DNA from: Streptomyces sp. NBC_01689
Lineage (GTDB): Bacteria; Actinomycetota; Actinomycetes; Streptomycetales; Streptomycetaceae
Length of the DNA: 64,000 nt
Direction: 5' to 3'
NCBI RefSeq assembly: GCF_036250675.1
Contig: NZ_CP109592.1
Location: 4,898,001-4,962,000 of the forward strand
Made by a program: the position numbers and the translations under genes
Notes under the pieces: generated by a model
The model's input: only the letters and a program-made list of their open reading frames with translations
Database searches by the model: none
What the model was told of the DNA's origin: nothing
Shown: positions 52,057 through 60,555 of the stretch, one piece after another
How the letters are laid out: every line of letters starts with the position of its first letter
How positions within the stretch are numbered: the stretch's first letter is position 1

Positions 52057-53484
52057 TCACCCCCAGGTGATGAGCCGCTTCGGCTGTTCCAGGATCGCCG
52101 CCACGTCGGCGAGGACCTTGGAGCCCAGCTCGCCGTCGACCAGGCGGTGGTCGAAGGAGAGCGCGAGCGTCGTCACCTGACGCGGCTTCACCTTGCCCTT
52201 GTGGACCCAGGGCTGGAGCTTGATCGCCCCGATCGCGAGGATCGCCGACTCGCCGGGGTTGAGGATCGGCGTGCCCGTGTCGACGCCGAAGACGCCGACG
52301 TTGGTGATCGTCACCGTGCCGCCCTGCATCGCGGCCGGCGAGGTCTTGCCCTCACGCGCCGTCGCGACCAGCTCGCCCAGCGACTCGGCGAGCTGGGGGA
52401 GCGTCTTGGCGTGCGCGTCCTTGATGTTCGGGACGAGCAAACCACGGGGGGTCGCGGCGGCGATGCCCAGGTTCACGTAGTGCTTGACGACGATCTCCTG
52501 TGCGGCCTCGTCCCAGGACGCGTTGACCTCGGGATTGCGCCTGATCGCCACCAGCAGGGCCTTGGCGATGAGCAGCAGGGGGTTCACCCGCAGGCCCGCG
52601 AGCTCCTTGTCCTGCTTGAGCTCCTCGACGAGCCTCATCGTGCGCGTCACGTCGACCGTCACGAACTCGGTGACGTGCGGAGCGGTGAACGCCGAGCCGA
52701 CCATCGCGGCGGCGGTGGCCTTGCGGACACCCTTCACCGGGACGCGGGTCTCCCGCGCCGCGTCGTACCCGGCGACCGGGGCGGGCGCCTGGACGCGGGC
52801 GGCCGGCACGGTCTCCTCGACGGACGCCTGCGGGGCCGGCACCGGCGCGGGCGCGGCCGCCGCGTGGACGTCCTCGCGCGTGATGACGCCGTCCGGGCCC
52901 GACGGGGTGACCGTCGTCAGGTCGACCCCGAGATCCTTGGCGAGCTTGCGGACCGGGGGCTTCGCCAGCGGGCGCGGCCTGCCGTGTCCGTTGAGCTCGG
53001 CCTGGACCGTGGCGGCCGCGGGAAGGACCTCGGACTGCTGCGGGGGGACCTCGGTGCCCTTGCGGGGGCGGCGCTTGGTGGAGGACTCGGCCACCCCGTA
53101 CCCGACGAGGACCGGGGTGCGGCCCTCCGGCTTGGACTCCCCGCCGGCCGGGGCCGCCGGAGACGGCGCGGCCACGGGGGCGGGTTCGACGGCCGGGGCC
53201 GCCACGGGCGCCGCTCCTCCGGACACGTCCACCGCGATGATCACCTGGCCCACGTCCACCGTCGTCCCCTCGGGGAAGCGGAGTTCGCGCACCACGCCGT
53301 CGTACGGGATGGGCAGCTCGACCGCGGCCTTGGCGGTCTCGACCTCGCACACGACCTGGCCGTCGGTGACGGAGTCACCGGGCTGGACGTACCACTTGAG
53401 GATCTCCGCCTCGGTGAGTCCCTCGCCCACGTCGGGCATCTTGAACTCGCGGAGCCCCGACGCGTTCTCAGTCATCGTCGTCAC
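52057..53484 (-). CDS. bkdC: branched-chain 2-oxoacid dehydrogenase E2
   Basis: A 475-residue dihydrolipoyl acyltransferase. An N-terminal lipoyl domain carries the lipoylated lysine K52 in ETAKAAVE. A Pro/Ala-rich linker leads to a peripheral-subunit-binding domain (about 165-200; KPPVRKLAKDLGVDL), another Ala/Pro linker and the catalytic core (about 245-475) with the active-site motif H446-R-L-V-D450-G. It transfers branched acyl groups from E1 to CoA, supplying starter units for branched fatty acids and polyketides. It is the last gene of a three-gene operon, ten bases after E1 beta. The GTG at 53484 follows GAGGAGAG; an ATG at 53475 is possible. No E3 gene is present in the window. Confidence 0.93.
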   Translation of the reverse strand: MTTMTENASGLREFKMPDVGEGLTEAEILKWYVQPGDSVTDGQVVCEVETAKAAVELPIPYDGVVRELRFPEGTTVDVGQVIIAVDVSGGAAPVAAPAVEPAPVAAPSPAAPAGGESKPEGRTPVLVGYGVAESSTKRRPRKGTEVPPQQSEVLPAAATVQAELNGHGRPRPLAKPPVRKLAKDLGVDLTTVTPSGPDGVITREDVHAAAAPAPVPAPQASVEETVPAARVQAPAPVAGYDAARETRVPVKGVRKATAAAMVGSAFTAPHVTEFVTVDVTRTMRLVEELKQDKELAGLRVNPLLLIAKALLVAIRRNPEVNASWDEAAQEIVVKHYVNLGIAAATPRGLLVPNIKDAHAKTLPQLAESLGELVATAREGKTSPAAMQGGTVTITNVGVFGVDTGTPILNPGESAILAIGAIKLQPWVHKGKVKPRQVTTLALSFDHRLVDGELGSKVLADVAAILEQPKRLITWG

Positions 53485-53494
53485 GACTCTCTCC

Positions 53495-54475
53495 TCAGTA
53501 CGCCAGCGAGCGGTCGACGGCGTCGAGCACCCGGTCCAGGCCCGGAAGGTACTCCTCCTCCAGGCGGGCCGGCGGGTAGGGGGCGTGGTAGCCGCCGACC
53601 CGCAGGACGGGTGCCTCCAGGTGGTAGAAGCACCGCTCCGTGATGCGGGCGGCGATCTCCGCGCCCGTGCCCAGGAACACCGGCGCCTCGTGCACCACGA
53701 CCAGGTGGCGGGTCTTCTCCACCGAGGTCTGGACCGAGTCGAAGTCGATGGGCGACATCGAGCGCAGGTCCAGGACCTCGATCGACCTGCCCTCCTCCTG
53801 GGCGGCCGCGGCGGCCTCCAGGCAGACCTTCACCATCGGGCCGTACGCGGCGAGCGTCAGGTCGCTGCCCTCGCGCGCCACGACCGCCTTGTGCAGCGGG
53901 CCGGGGATGGCGTCGGTGTTGACCTCGCTCTTGTCCCAGTAGCGCCGCTTGGGCTCGAAGAAGATCACCGGGTCGTCGCTCTGGATGGCCTGCTGCATCA
54001 TCCAGTAGGCGTCGCTCGCGTTCGACGGGGAGACCACCTTGAGGCCCGCGACGTGCGCGAAGAGCGCCTCGGGGGACTCGGAGTGGTGCTCCACGGCGCC
54101 GATGCCGCCGCCGTACGGAATGCGGATGACGACGGGGAGCTTGATCTTGCCGAGCGCCCGCGCGTGCATCTTCGCGAGCTGCGTGACGATCTGGTCGTAC
54201 GCCGGGAAGACGAAGCCGTCGAACTGGATCTCCACCACCGGCCGGTAGCCCCGCAGGGCGAGGCCGATCGCGGTGCCGACGATGCCCGACTCGGCGAGCG
54301 GGGTGTCGATGACCCGGTCCTCGCCGAAGTCCTTCTGCAGACCGTCGGTGACCCGGAAGACACCGCCGAGCTTGCCGACGTCCTCGCCCATGATCAGGAC
54401 CTTGGGGTCGGTGTCGAGGGCCGTGCGCAGCGACTCGTTGATCGCCTTGGCCAGCGCCATCTTTTCCGCAGCCAT
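53495..54475 (-). CDS. bkdB: branched-chain 2-oxoacid dehydrogenase E1 beta
   Basis: A 326-residue transketolase-like subunit. It pairs with E1 alpha to form the thiamine-diphosphate site; MGEDVGKLGGVF and TPLAESGIVGTAIGLAL are the conserved cofactor-contact segments, and the C-terminal domain has VVHEAPVFLGTGAEI. The ATG at 54475 follows the E1 alpha stop by only two bases, so translation is coupled. The substrate preference of branched-chain over pyruvate is taken from family resemblance. Confidence 0.94.
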   Translation of the reverse strand: MAAEKMALAKAINESLRTALDTDPKVLIMGEDVGKLGGVFRVTDGLQKDFGEDRVIDTPLAESGIVGTAIGLALRGYRPVVEIQFDGFVFPAYDQIVTQLAKMHARALGKIKLPVVIRIPYGGGIGAVEHHSESPEALFAHVAGLKVVSPSNASDAYWMMQQAIQSDDPVIFFEPKRRYWDKSEVNTDAIPGPLHKAVVAREGSDLTLAAYGPMVKVCLEAAAAAQEEGRSIEVLDLRSMSPIDFDSVQTSVEKTRHLVVVHEAPVFLGTGAEIAARITERCFYHLEAPVLRVGGYHAPYPPARLEEEYLPGLDRVLDAVDRSLAY

Positions 54476-54477
54476 CG

Positions 54478-55725
54478 CTACTTGCCCTCCCCTTCGTCCA
54501 CGAACGACGCCTGGTAGGCGGCGAACTGGGCCCGCTCCTCGTCGACGAGCGCGTGCCCGTCCGCGTACACGTTCTCGAAGATCGCGAGGTGGTCGGGGTC
54601 CGGCATGGCCCGGACCACTTCGCGTACTCGCTTGCCCAACGTCTCGCTCTCGGCCTCGAGTTCCGCGAAGAATCCCTCGTCCGCGTGGTTTGAGGCCTCC
54701 AGGTACGCGCGCAGGCGCAGGATCGGGTCCTTCGCCTCCCAGGACTCGCGCTCCTCGTCCGCCCGGTACTTGGTCGGGTCGTCGGAGGTGGTGTGCGCGC
54801 CCATGCGGTAGGTGTACGCCTCGACGAGCGTGGGGCCCTCGCCGCGGCGGGCCCGCTCCAGCGCCCACTTGGTCACGGCCAGGCAGGCCAGGACGTCGTT
54901 GCCGTCGACCCGGACGCCCGGGAAGCCGTAGCCCTGCGCGCGCTGGTAGAGCGGCACCCGGGTCTGCTTCTCGGTGGGCTCGGAGATCGCCCACTGGTTG
55001 TTCTGGCAGAAGAAGACGACGGGCGCGTTGTAGACCGCGGAGAAGGTGAACGATTCGGCGACGTCGCCCTGGCTGGAGGCGCCGTCCCCGAAGTACGCGA
55101 TCACGGCCGAGTCCGCGCCGTCCTTGGCGATGCCCATGGCGTAGCCGGTGGCGTGCAGCGTCTGCGAGCCGATGACGATCGTGTACAGGTGGAAGTTGTT
55201 GCCGTTCGGGTCCCAGCCGCCGTTGTTCACACCCCTGAACATGCCGAGCAGGTTGGTGGGGTCGACCCCGCGGCACCAGGCGACGCCGTGCTCGCGGTAG
55301 GTCGGGAAGACGTAGTCGTCGTCACGGGTGGCCCGGCCCGAACCGATCTGGGCGGCCTCCTGGCCGAGCATCGAGGCCCACAGGCCCAGCTCGCCCTGGC
55401 GCTGCAGGGAGGTGGCCTCGGCGTCGAAGCGGCGGCTCAGCACCATGTCCCGGTACAGGCCGCGCAGCTCCTCGGGGGTGATGTCGGCGACGTACGGGTC
55501 GTACGTGGCGTCCGCGACCCGCTCGCCCTCAGGCGTCAGCAGCTGAACGAGCTCGGGGTCCGCGCCCGGAGTGCCCGGTGCCTTCTTGCCGGCCGCGCCG
55601 GTGCCCTTGCCCGCTGCCGTCCTGCTCGCGGCGGTCTTTGAACCGGCCGTACTGGCGCCGCCTTTCGCAGCGGTCGTACCGGCGCTGCGTCGCGGCTTGC
55701 GCGCGGCAGTGCTCTCCACGGTCAC
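54478..55725 (-). CDS. bkdA: branched-chain 2-oxoacid dehydrogenase E1 alpha
   Basis: A 415-residue thiamine-diphosphate-dependent E1 alpha subunit. The cofactor motif is GDGASSQGDVAES...NNQWAIS, and the TYREHGVAW and RMGAHTTSDDPTKYR segments are the phosphorylation-loop-like elements of the family. Residues 1-55 are an unusual extension rich in Ala, Lys, Thr and Gly (KPRRSAG, GSKTAASRTAAGKG) that resembles the basic tail of histone-like proteins and is not needed for the fold. The GTG at 55725 has GGAGGAG upstream. It heads the bkd operon; two copies of a 13-base repeat at 55953-55988 lie in its promoter region. Confidence 0.94.
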   Translation of the reverse strand: MTVESTAARKPRRSAGTTAAKGGASTAGSKTAASRTAAGKGTGAAGKKAPGTPGADPELVQLLTPEGERVADATYDPYVADITPEELRGLYRDMVLSRRFDAEATSLQRQGELGLWASMLGQEAAQIGSGRATRDDDYVFPTYREHGVAWCRGVDPTNLLGMFRGVNNGGWDPNGNNFHLYTIVIGSQTLHATGYAMGIAKDGADSAVIAYFGDGASSQGDVAESFTFSAVYNAPVVFFCQNNQWAISEPTEKQTRVPLYQRAQGYGFPGVRVDGNDVLACLAVTKWALERARRGEGPTLVEAYTYRMGAHTTSDDPTKYRADEERESWEAKDPILRLRAYLEASNHADEGFFAELEAESETLGKRVREVVRAMPDPDHLAIFENVYADGHALVDEERAQFAAYQASFVDEGEGK

Positions 55726-56134
55726 GTGTACTCCTCCGTCGGTCCGGCCCCCGGGGTTGCCGGGTGGCTGGGTTCCCCCTCGCTCGTTCCAAGAGCTCGA
55801 GGGAGCGGCTCGCCGTTCCGGTTCCCGTGCACGGGGTGGGTGCCACTCGGCCGGAACAGGCGTGACAGGTGCCCCGGCGAGCGCCCTGCATCGGTCACGT
55901 TACCCAGTGCTCCACATTTCTGTGAAACCCCTCCTGACCTGCGTTTTTGCTTGGATTTCCAAGTACTTTTTAGTCGGATTTCCAAGTAGTTCGCGCGGGT
56001 CGGGAACAGTCGCTGGTCACAGCACTGGTCGCGGCCTTGCAGGGGGCCGGAACACCGGCACGTTATCCCGGCCACCCCGGGCACGGGAAGAGTGGACTTC
56101 CGCGGGGCCGAGGGTGGTGTGTGACACTTACTTT
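55726..56134. other. bkd promoter region
   Basis: A 409-base intergenic gap between divergent genes. It contains the AT-rich repeat region described at 55953-55988 and a TCAGGAGGGG stretch. No gene is supported. Confidence 0.55.
55953..55988. promoter_or_regulatory. repeat operator upstream of bkd
   Basis: GGATTTCCAAGTA occurs at 55953-55965 and 55976-55988, 23 bases apart; the first copy, with CTTGG before it, also forms a CTTGG-ATTT-CCAAG palindrome. The surrounding 60 bases are the most AT-rich of the area. Candidate site for a BkdR-type regulator. Confidence 0.6.
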
Positions 56135-56797
56135 GTGCCCGAAAACGGAAAAATTACCGTATTTCTCGTCGATGATCACGAGGTGGTGCGGCGCGGGGTG
56201 CACGAGTTGCTCTCGGCGGAGGACGGCTTCGAGGTGGTCGGCGAGGCCGGGACGGCGGCCGACGCACTGGTCCGGATCCCCGCCACCCACCCGGACGTCG
56301 CGGTGCTCGACGTCCGCCTCCCGGACGGCAGCGGGGTCGAGGTCTGCCGCGAGATCCGGTCCGCCGACGAGTCCGTTCGATGCCTGATGCTCACCTCGTA
56401 CGCCGACGACGAGGCACTCTTCGAAGCGATCATGGCGGGTGCGTCGGGCTATGTGCTGAAGGCGATCCGCGGCGGCGAGCTGCTGGCGGCGGTGCGCGAC
56501 GTCGCGGCGGGGAAGTCCCTGCTCGACCCGGAGGCCACGGCCCGGGTCCTGGAGCGGCTGCGCGACGGCGGCCCCCGCGGCGACGACCGGCTCGCGCACC
56601 TCACCGAGCAGGAGCGCAGGATCCTCGACCTGATCGGCGAGGGGCTGACCAACCGGGTGATAGGCGAACGGCTGCATCTCGCCGAGAAGACGATCAAGAA
56701 CTATGTGTCGAGCCTGCTGTCCAAGCTGGGCATGGAACGGCGTTCACAGGCAGCCGCGTACGTCGCGCGCCTCCAGGCGGAGAAGCAGCGCCACTGA
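56135..56797 (+). CDS. NarL/DevR-type response regulator
   Basis: A 220-residue two-component response regulator. The receiver domain (about 8-125) has the acidic pair D13/D14, the phospho-acceptor D59 in VAVLDVRLPDG, a Thr/Ser in MLTSYAD and a lysine in YVLKAIRGGEL. A LuxR-type helix-turn-helix (about 150-215; LTEQERRILDLIGEGLTNRVIGERLHLAEKTIKNYVSSL) follows. The GTG at 56135 is used; upstream codons lack signals. No histidine kinase gene is adjacent, so it is an orphan regulator in this window. It resembles DevR/DosR-type regulators of hypoxic or dormancy responses, but that assignment is tentative. Confidence 0.94.
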   Translation: MPENGKITVFLVDDHEVVRRGVHELLSAEDGFEVVGEAGTAADALVRIPATHPDVAVLDVRLPDGSGVEVCREIRSADESVRCLMLTSYADDEALFEAIMAGASGYVLKAIRGGELLAAVRDVAAGKSLLDPEATARVLERLRDGGPRGDDRLAHLTEQERRILDLIGEGLTNRVIGERLHLAEKTIKNYVSSLLSKLGMERRSQAAAYVARLQAEKQRH

Positions 56798-56805
56798 GGT
56801 GCGCG

Positions 56806-56837
56806 CGCCCGCCCGCCGGCGTTCCCGGGGGCGGGCG
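56806..56837 (+). terminator. hairpin terminator
   Basis: CGCCCGCC and GGCGGGCG arms with a GC-rich 16-base loop, nine bases after the response-regulator stop codon. Confidence 0.5.
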
Positions 56838-56962
56838 TTCGGGGCGACACGGGCGTCGTCCGGGCGCCGGGGGCGGTCCCGGGCCCGTTCGGGACCTACG
56901 GCCCCTTCCCCCCGGGCCGGGCGGCTCTTGCCGGGGCCGCGCGCGTGCCGAAGATTGGAAGG

Positions 56963-57385
56963 ATGCCCACCGACGAACAGCTCGCCGTGGACCTGATGCG
57001 CCGCACCGACCACGGCCGGGTGGCCGCCAGCCGGCACGCTCTTCCGCTGCTCGCGGCGGCCCACCACATCGTGGTCGACGGACGGGTCCTGCTCCGTATG
57101 CACCGGGGCTGCGGAAGCCACCAGGCCTGCGCGGGCGCCGTCATCGCGTACGGCACCGACAACCTGAGCTCCGCGCGGCCCGGGGAGAGCCTGTGGTCCG
57201 TGCAGATCGTGGGCCGGTGCCAGGCGGTCGAGCCGACCGCGGCGGAGCGCGAGCGCTTCGGACCCGCCCCGCGGCTCGTCGACGGTGAACGCTTCGATCC
57301 CGTCTATCTGGGCGTGACACCTCAGGTCTGCACCGTGCATTCCACGGACGATGGCCTGGAACGGCAGTTCCAGCACATCCTGTGA
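56963..57385 (+). CDS. flavin-nucleotide-binding-like small protein
   Basis: A 140-residue protein of the pyridoxamine-5'-phosphate-oxidase-like split-barrel superfamily. The N-terminal helix-strand pair RGRVAASRHALPLLAAAHHIVVDGRVLLRM matches the FMN/F420-binding barrel, and a later LWSVQIVGRCQAVEP strand is the second barrel strand typical of this group. Position H/R ligands are not conserved enough to name the cofactor. Related small proteins in actinobacteria bind F420 or flavin and act in redox defence. The ATG at 56963 follows GGAAGG directly, and AAGATT lies six bases upstream. It stands alone between a terminator and the APH-fold gene. Confidence 0.8.
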   Translation: MPTDEQLAVDLMRRTDHGRVAASRHALPLLAAAHHIVVDGRVLLRMHRGCGSHQACAGAVIAYGTDNLSSARPGESLWSVQIVGRCQAVEPTAAERERFGPAPRLVDGERFDPVYLGVTPQVCTVHSTDDGLERQFQHIL

Positions 57386-57460
57386 CCATCTCGTGATCAA
57401 ACATGACTGTGTGTGACAAACGCAGGTCAGCGGCCTGTACGGTGACCTAGCATCTGGCGC

Positions 57461-58828
57461 GTGCCGCGCTCATCCGTACCCGCTCCCGTGCTTCACGCGC
57501 CCCCTCTGGGCGCCCTCCTCCGTCAGTACGCCGCAGGGTCGGCGCTGACCTGCGACCCCGTCGAACAGGGGCTGCTCAATCGCGGCTACCGGCTGCGCAC
57601 CACCCAGGGCCGCTACTTCCTCAAGCACCATTTCGACCCCGAGACGGCCGATCCCGCCGCGATCGCCCGCCAGCACCGGGCGACCCAGCGGCTCGCGGAT
57701 CTCGGCGTTCCCGTCGCCCCGCCGCTGGCCGGCACGGACGGCCGCACGGTGGCCGTCGTCGGGGGCCACGCGTACGCGCTGCACCCCTGGATCGACGGCA
57801 GGCACCGGCACGGGGGCCAGCTCTCCACGGAGCAGTGCGCCCGGCTGGGGGGCCTCCTCGGAGTCGTCCACGCGAGCCTGGAGCGGGTGATGGAGCGCGT
57901 ACTGGCGACCCAGGGACGCTCCCCGGCGAAACCGTCCGCGGACCGGCCCCCGGACCGGACTCCGGGGCGGACGCCGGACGGGGGCCGGGGAGGACGGGAC
58001 AGGGCTCCGGCCTCGTCGGCGGAGGAGCCGGGGGGCACGGGACCCACCGCGCACACCGCGGGCCCAGGACACCCCGGAGACGCGGAGGGTCCGGCAGGCC
58101 CGGGAGGTCCCGGAGACCCGGGCGATCCCGGGAACCCGGGCGGTTCCGGAGACCCAGGAGGTCCCGGAGACGGCGGAGACCATGGGGACACCGCACGCCC
58201 CGGGATGCTCGCGCGCACCGGTAGTGTCGGCGTCCGCGCCGTCGAGGGCACCGACCCGGCCCGGGGCGCCGACCCCGCCGACACCTTCGCGCTCATCGAC
58301 CGGCTGCTCGCCAGGGTGCGCAGCCACCGCCCGCCCGACGCCTTCGACGAACTCGCCCGGCACCGGCTCCTGGAGCGGCGCGCCCTCCTGGAGAAGCACG
58401 CCGACCGGCGGCCCCCGCAGGGCGGCTCGGTGGGCTGGGTCCACGGGGACTTCCACCCGTTCAACCTGCTCTACCGCGACGGCGAACCGGCCGCGATCGT
58501 CGACTGGGACCGGCTGGGCGTCCACCCCCGCGCCGAGGAGGCCGTACGCGCCGCGATGATCTTCTTCGTACGGCCCGTCGGGGCGCTGGACCTGACCAAG
58601 GTGCGGGCTTACGCGCGCGCGTACCGGCGTGCGGCCGGGGCCGGGGCCGCCGAACTGGCCGCCGCCGTGCATCGCGTGTGGTGGGAGCGCCTCAACGACT
58701 TCTGGATGCTGCGCTGGCACTACGAACGCGGCGACACCCGGGCCGACCCGCAGTTCCCGGCGGCCTCCGCGCTGGCGGTGTGGTGGACCCGCGAGTACGA
58801 CGCGGTGTGCGAGGCGTTCACGGGCTGA
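57461..58828 (+). CDS. aminoglycoside-phosphotransferase-fold protein with collagen-like insert
   Basis: A 455-residue kinase-fold protein of the APH/choline-kinase family. The N-lobe shows NRGYRLRTTQGRYFLKHH with the ATP-binding lysine; the catalytic loop is H328-G-D330-FHPFN and the metal-binding aspartate is D348 in VDWDRLG. Between the lobes (about residues 152-260) lies a disordered insert rich in Pro, Gly and Asp, including a run of Gly-Pro-Gly, Asp-Pro-Gly and Asn-Pro-Gly triplets that resembles a short collagen-like segment. Close relatives usually lack this insert, so it is probably lineage-specific. The GTG at 57461 has TAGCAT seven bases upstream. The phosphorylated substrate is unknown. 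Confidence 0.85.
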   Translation: MPRSSVPAPVLHAPPLGALLRQYAAGSALTCDPVEQGLLNRGYRLRTTQGRYFLKHHFDPETADPAAIARQHRATQRLADLGVPVAPPLAGTDGRTVAVVGGHAYALHPWIDGRHRHGGQLSTEQCARLGGLLGVVHASLERVMERVLATQGRSPAKPSADRPPDRTPGRTPDGGRGGRDRAPASSAEEPGGTGPTAHTAGPGHPGDAEGPAGPGGPGDPGDPGNPGGSGDPGGPGDGGDHGDTARPGMLARTGSVGVRAVEGTDPARGADPADTFALIDRLLARVRSHRPPDAFDELARHRLLERRALLEKHADRRPPQGGSVGWVHGDFHPFNLLYRDGEPAAIVDWDRLGVHPRAEEAVRAAMIFFVRPVGALDLTKVRAYARAYRRAAGAGAAELAAAVHRVWWERLNDFWMLRWHYERGDTRADPQFPAASALAVWWTREYDAVCEAFTG

Positions 58829-58932
58829 TCGGCCGGCCCACCGGCGGGTGCGGTGCCGCCGCGGAGCCCCCGGGAGACGGCCGGGCTCCCGCGGAGGGCA
58901 CGGGACGGCCCGCAGGACGCGTACGCGCGCGT

Positions 58933-58972
58933 GACGCCCGTCTCCGGGCCTCACGCGCGCGTGGCGGGCGTC
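58933..58972. terminator. possible bidirectional terminator
   Basis: GACGCCCG (58933-58940) and CGGGCGTC (58965-58972) flank a GC-rich loop, between the convergent genes ending at 58828 and 58987. Confidence 0.45.
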
Positions 58973-58986
58973 TCGGTCGGATCCCC

Positions 58987-60555
58987 TCAGGGGTTCGCGG
59001 TGTCGCCCTCGGTGTCGCCGCCGCCGCCGTCACCCGTGGGATCCGGGGAGACCGGGGCGTCGCTGCTCGGCTCGTTCGACGGCTGCGAGGGGGTCGACTT
59101 CGTCGGGGTGTCCGAGGGCTCGTCGGACGGCTCGTCCGAGGGCCGGCTGCTGTAGCTCTTGGACGGGGTGTACGACGGCGTGTAGTCCGAACCGGAGTCC
59201 GAGCCCGTGCCGTTGTCCGTGGAACTGTCCTGCGAGGAGTCCGTGGAGTCGTCGCTGGGGCTCGAGCTGGGCTCGTCGCCCTTCTCGGACGGCGTGACCG
59301 AGGGCGACCGGGTCGTGCCGGTACCGCCGCTGCCGCCGCCACCGGTGTTGTTGAGCGCGAGCGCGACCCCCGCCGCGATCGCGATGACCGCGAGCACCGC
59401 GAGGATCCACAGCTTGCCGCGGCCGCCGCCGCTGTTGCCGTGCCCCTCGAAACCGCCGTCGTCCCCGCCGCCGTACGGCGGGATGATCGGCGCCGGGATC
59501 TGCGTGGTCCCGGAGGAGTCACCGGGGTGCGGCAGCGCGGTCGTGCCCGCGAAACCCGCCGCCGGGGTGTGCCGTCCCTCGTGGACCGTGACCGGCCCGG
59601 TGTTCCAGGTGCCCGTGTGGCCGCCCTGGTCGTACAGCATCTGCAGGCCGTACTGGACCAGCCCGCGCATCTCCTCGGCGGTCTGGAACCGGTCGTCCGG
59701 CTCCTTCGCGAGCGAACGCATGACCAGCCCGTCGAGCTCGGGCGGCGCCGCCGTCGCGACCTCGGACGGAGGCACCGGGATGTCCTGGACGTGCTGGTAG
59801 ACCACCGACAACGGCGTCTCGCCCGTGAACGGGGGCCGCAGCGCCAGGAGTTCGTAGAGCAGACAGCCGGTCGCGTACAGGTCGGAGCGGTGGTCGACGG
59901 CCTTGCCGAGCGCCTGCTCCGGGGAGAGGTACTGCGGCGTGCCCATGACCATGCCGGTCTGGGTCATCGTCGACTGCGCCCCGTGCAGGGCGCGCGCGAT
60001 GCCGAAGTCCATCACCTTCACGGCACCGGTCTGCGTGATGATCACGTTCGCCGGCTTGATGTCACGGTGCACGATGCCGTGCTGGTGCGAGTAGGCCAGC
60101 GCCTCCAGCACGCCCGAGACGATGATCAGCGCCTGCTCGGGCCCGGGGGCCTCGGCGTTGATGAGCAGGTCACGGATGGTGCGGCCCTCGACCAGCTCCA
60201 TCACGATGTACGGGACGACCCCGTGCCCGACCACGTCCTCGCCCGAGTCGTACACGGCGACGACGGCGTGGTGGTTGAGTCCGGCCACCGACTGGGCCTC
60301 GCGTGTGAAGCGGGCCTTCGAGACCGGGTCCTCGGCCAGGTCGGAGCGGAGCAGTTTGACCGCGACGGTGCGCCCGAGGCGCACGTCCTCGGCCGCGAAC
60401 ACCTCGGCCATGCCGCCCCGGCCTAGTCTGTGGGTCAGCCGATACCGGCCGTCCCCCACAAGTCCGCCGTTACCCCACATCTCCGGCGCATCTGACATAC
60501 CGCCGCCAGTCGCCTCGGGGTCGGACGGGCCCTGAGCGCGCTGCTGCTGTGCCAT
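58987..60555 (-). CDS. transmembrane Ser/Thr protein kinase
   Basis: A 522-residue Hanks-type kinase. The catalytic domain (about 35-305) has the P-loop GRGGMAEVF, K67 in VAVKLL, HRDIKPAN with D165, DFG at 183-185 and TQTGMVMGTPQYLSPEQA as activation loop. After a juxtamembrane linker comes one transmembrane helix (about 382-402). The extracellular part is an almost pure Ser/Asp/Thr/Pro low-complexity tail of about 115 residues without a PASTA or other folded domain, which is unusual. The ATG at 60555 is chosen because the kinase-like N terminus begins MAQQQRAQG. It is divergent from a second kinase whose catalytic domain is closely similar. Confidence 0.94.
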   Translation of the reverse strand: MAQQQRAQGPSDPEATGGGMSDAPEMWGNGGLVGDGRYRLTHRLGRGGMAEVFAAEDVRLGRTVAVKLLRSDLAEDPVSKARFTREAQSVAGLNHHAVVAVYDSGEDVVGHGVVPYIVMELVEGRTIRDLLINAEAPGPEQALIIVSGVLEALAYSHQHGIVHRDIKPANVIITQTGAVKVMDFGIARALHGAQSTMTQTGMVMGTPQYLSPEQALGKAVDHRSDLYATGCLLYELLALRPPFTGETPLSVVYQHVQDIPVPPSEVATAAPPELDGLVMRSLAKEPDDRFQTAEEMRGLVQYGLQMLYDQGGHTGTWNTGPVTVHEGRHTPAAGFAGTTALPHPGDSSGTTQIPAPIIPPYGGGDDGGFEGHGNSGGGRGKLWILAVLAVIAIAAGVALALNNTGGGGSGGTGTTRSPSVTPSEKGDEPSSSPSDDSTDSSQDSSTDNGTGSDSGSDYTPSYTPSKSYSSRPSDEPSDEPSDTPTKSTPSQPSNEPSSDAPVSPDPTGDGGGGDTEGDTANP

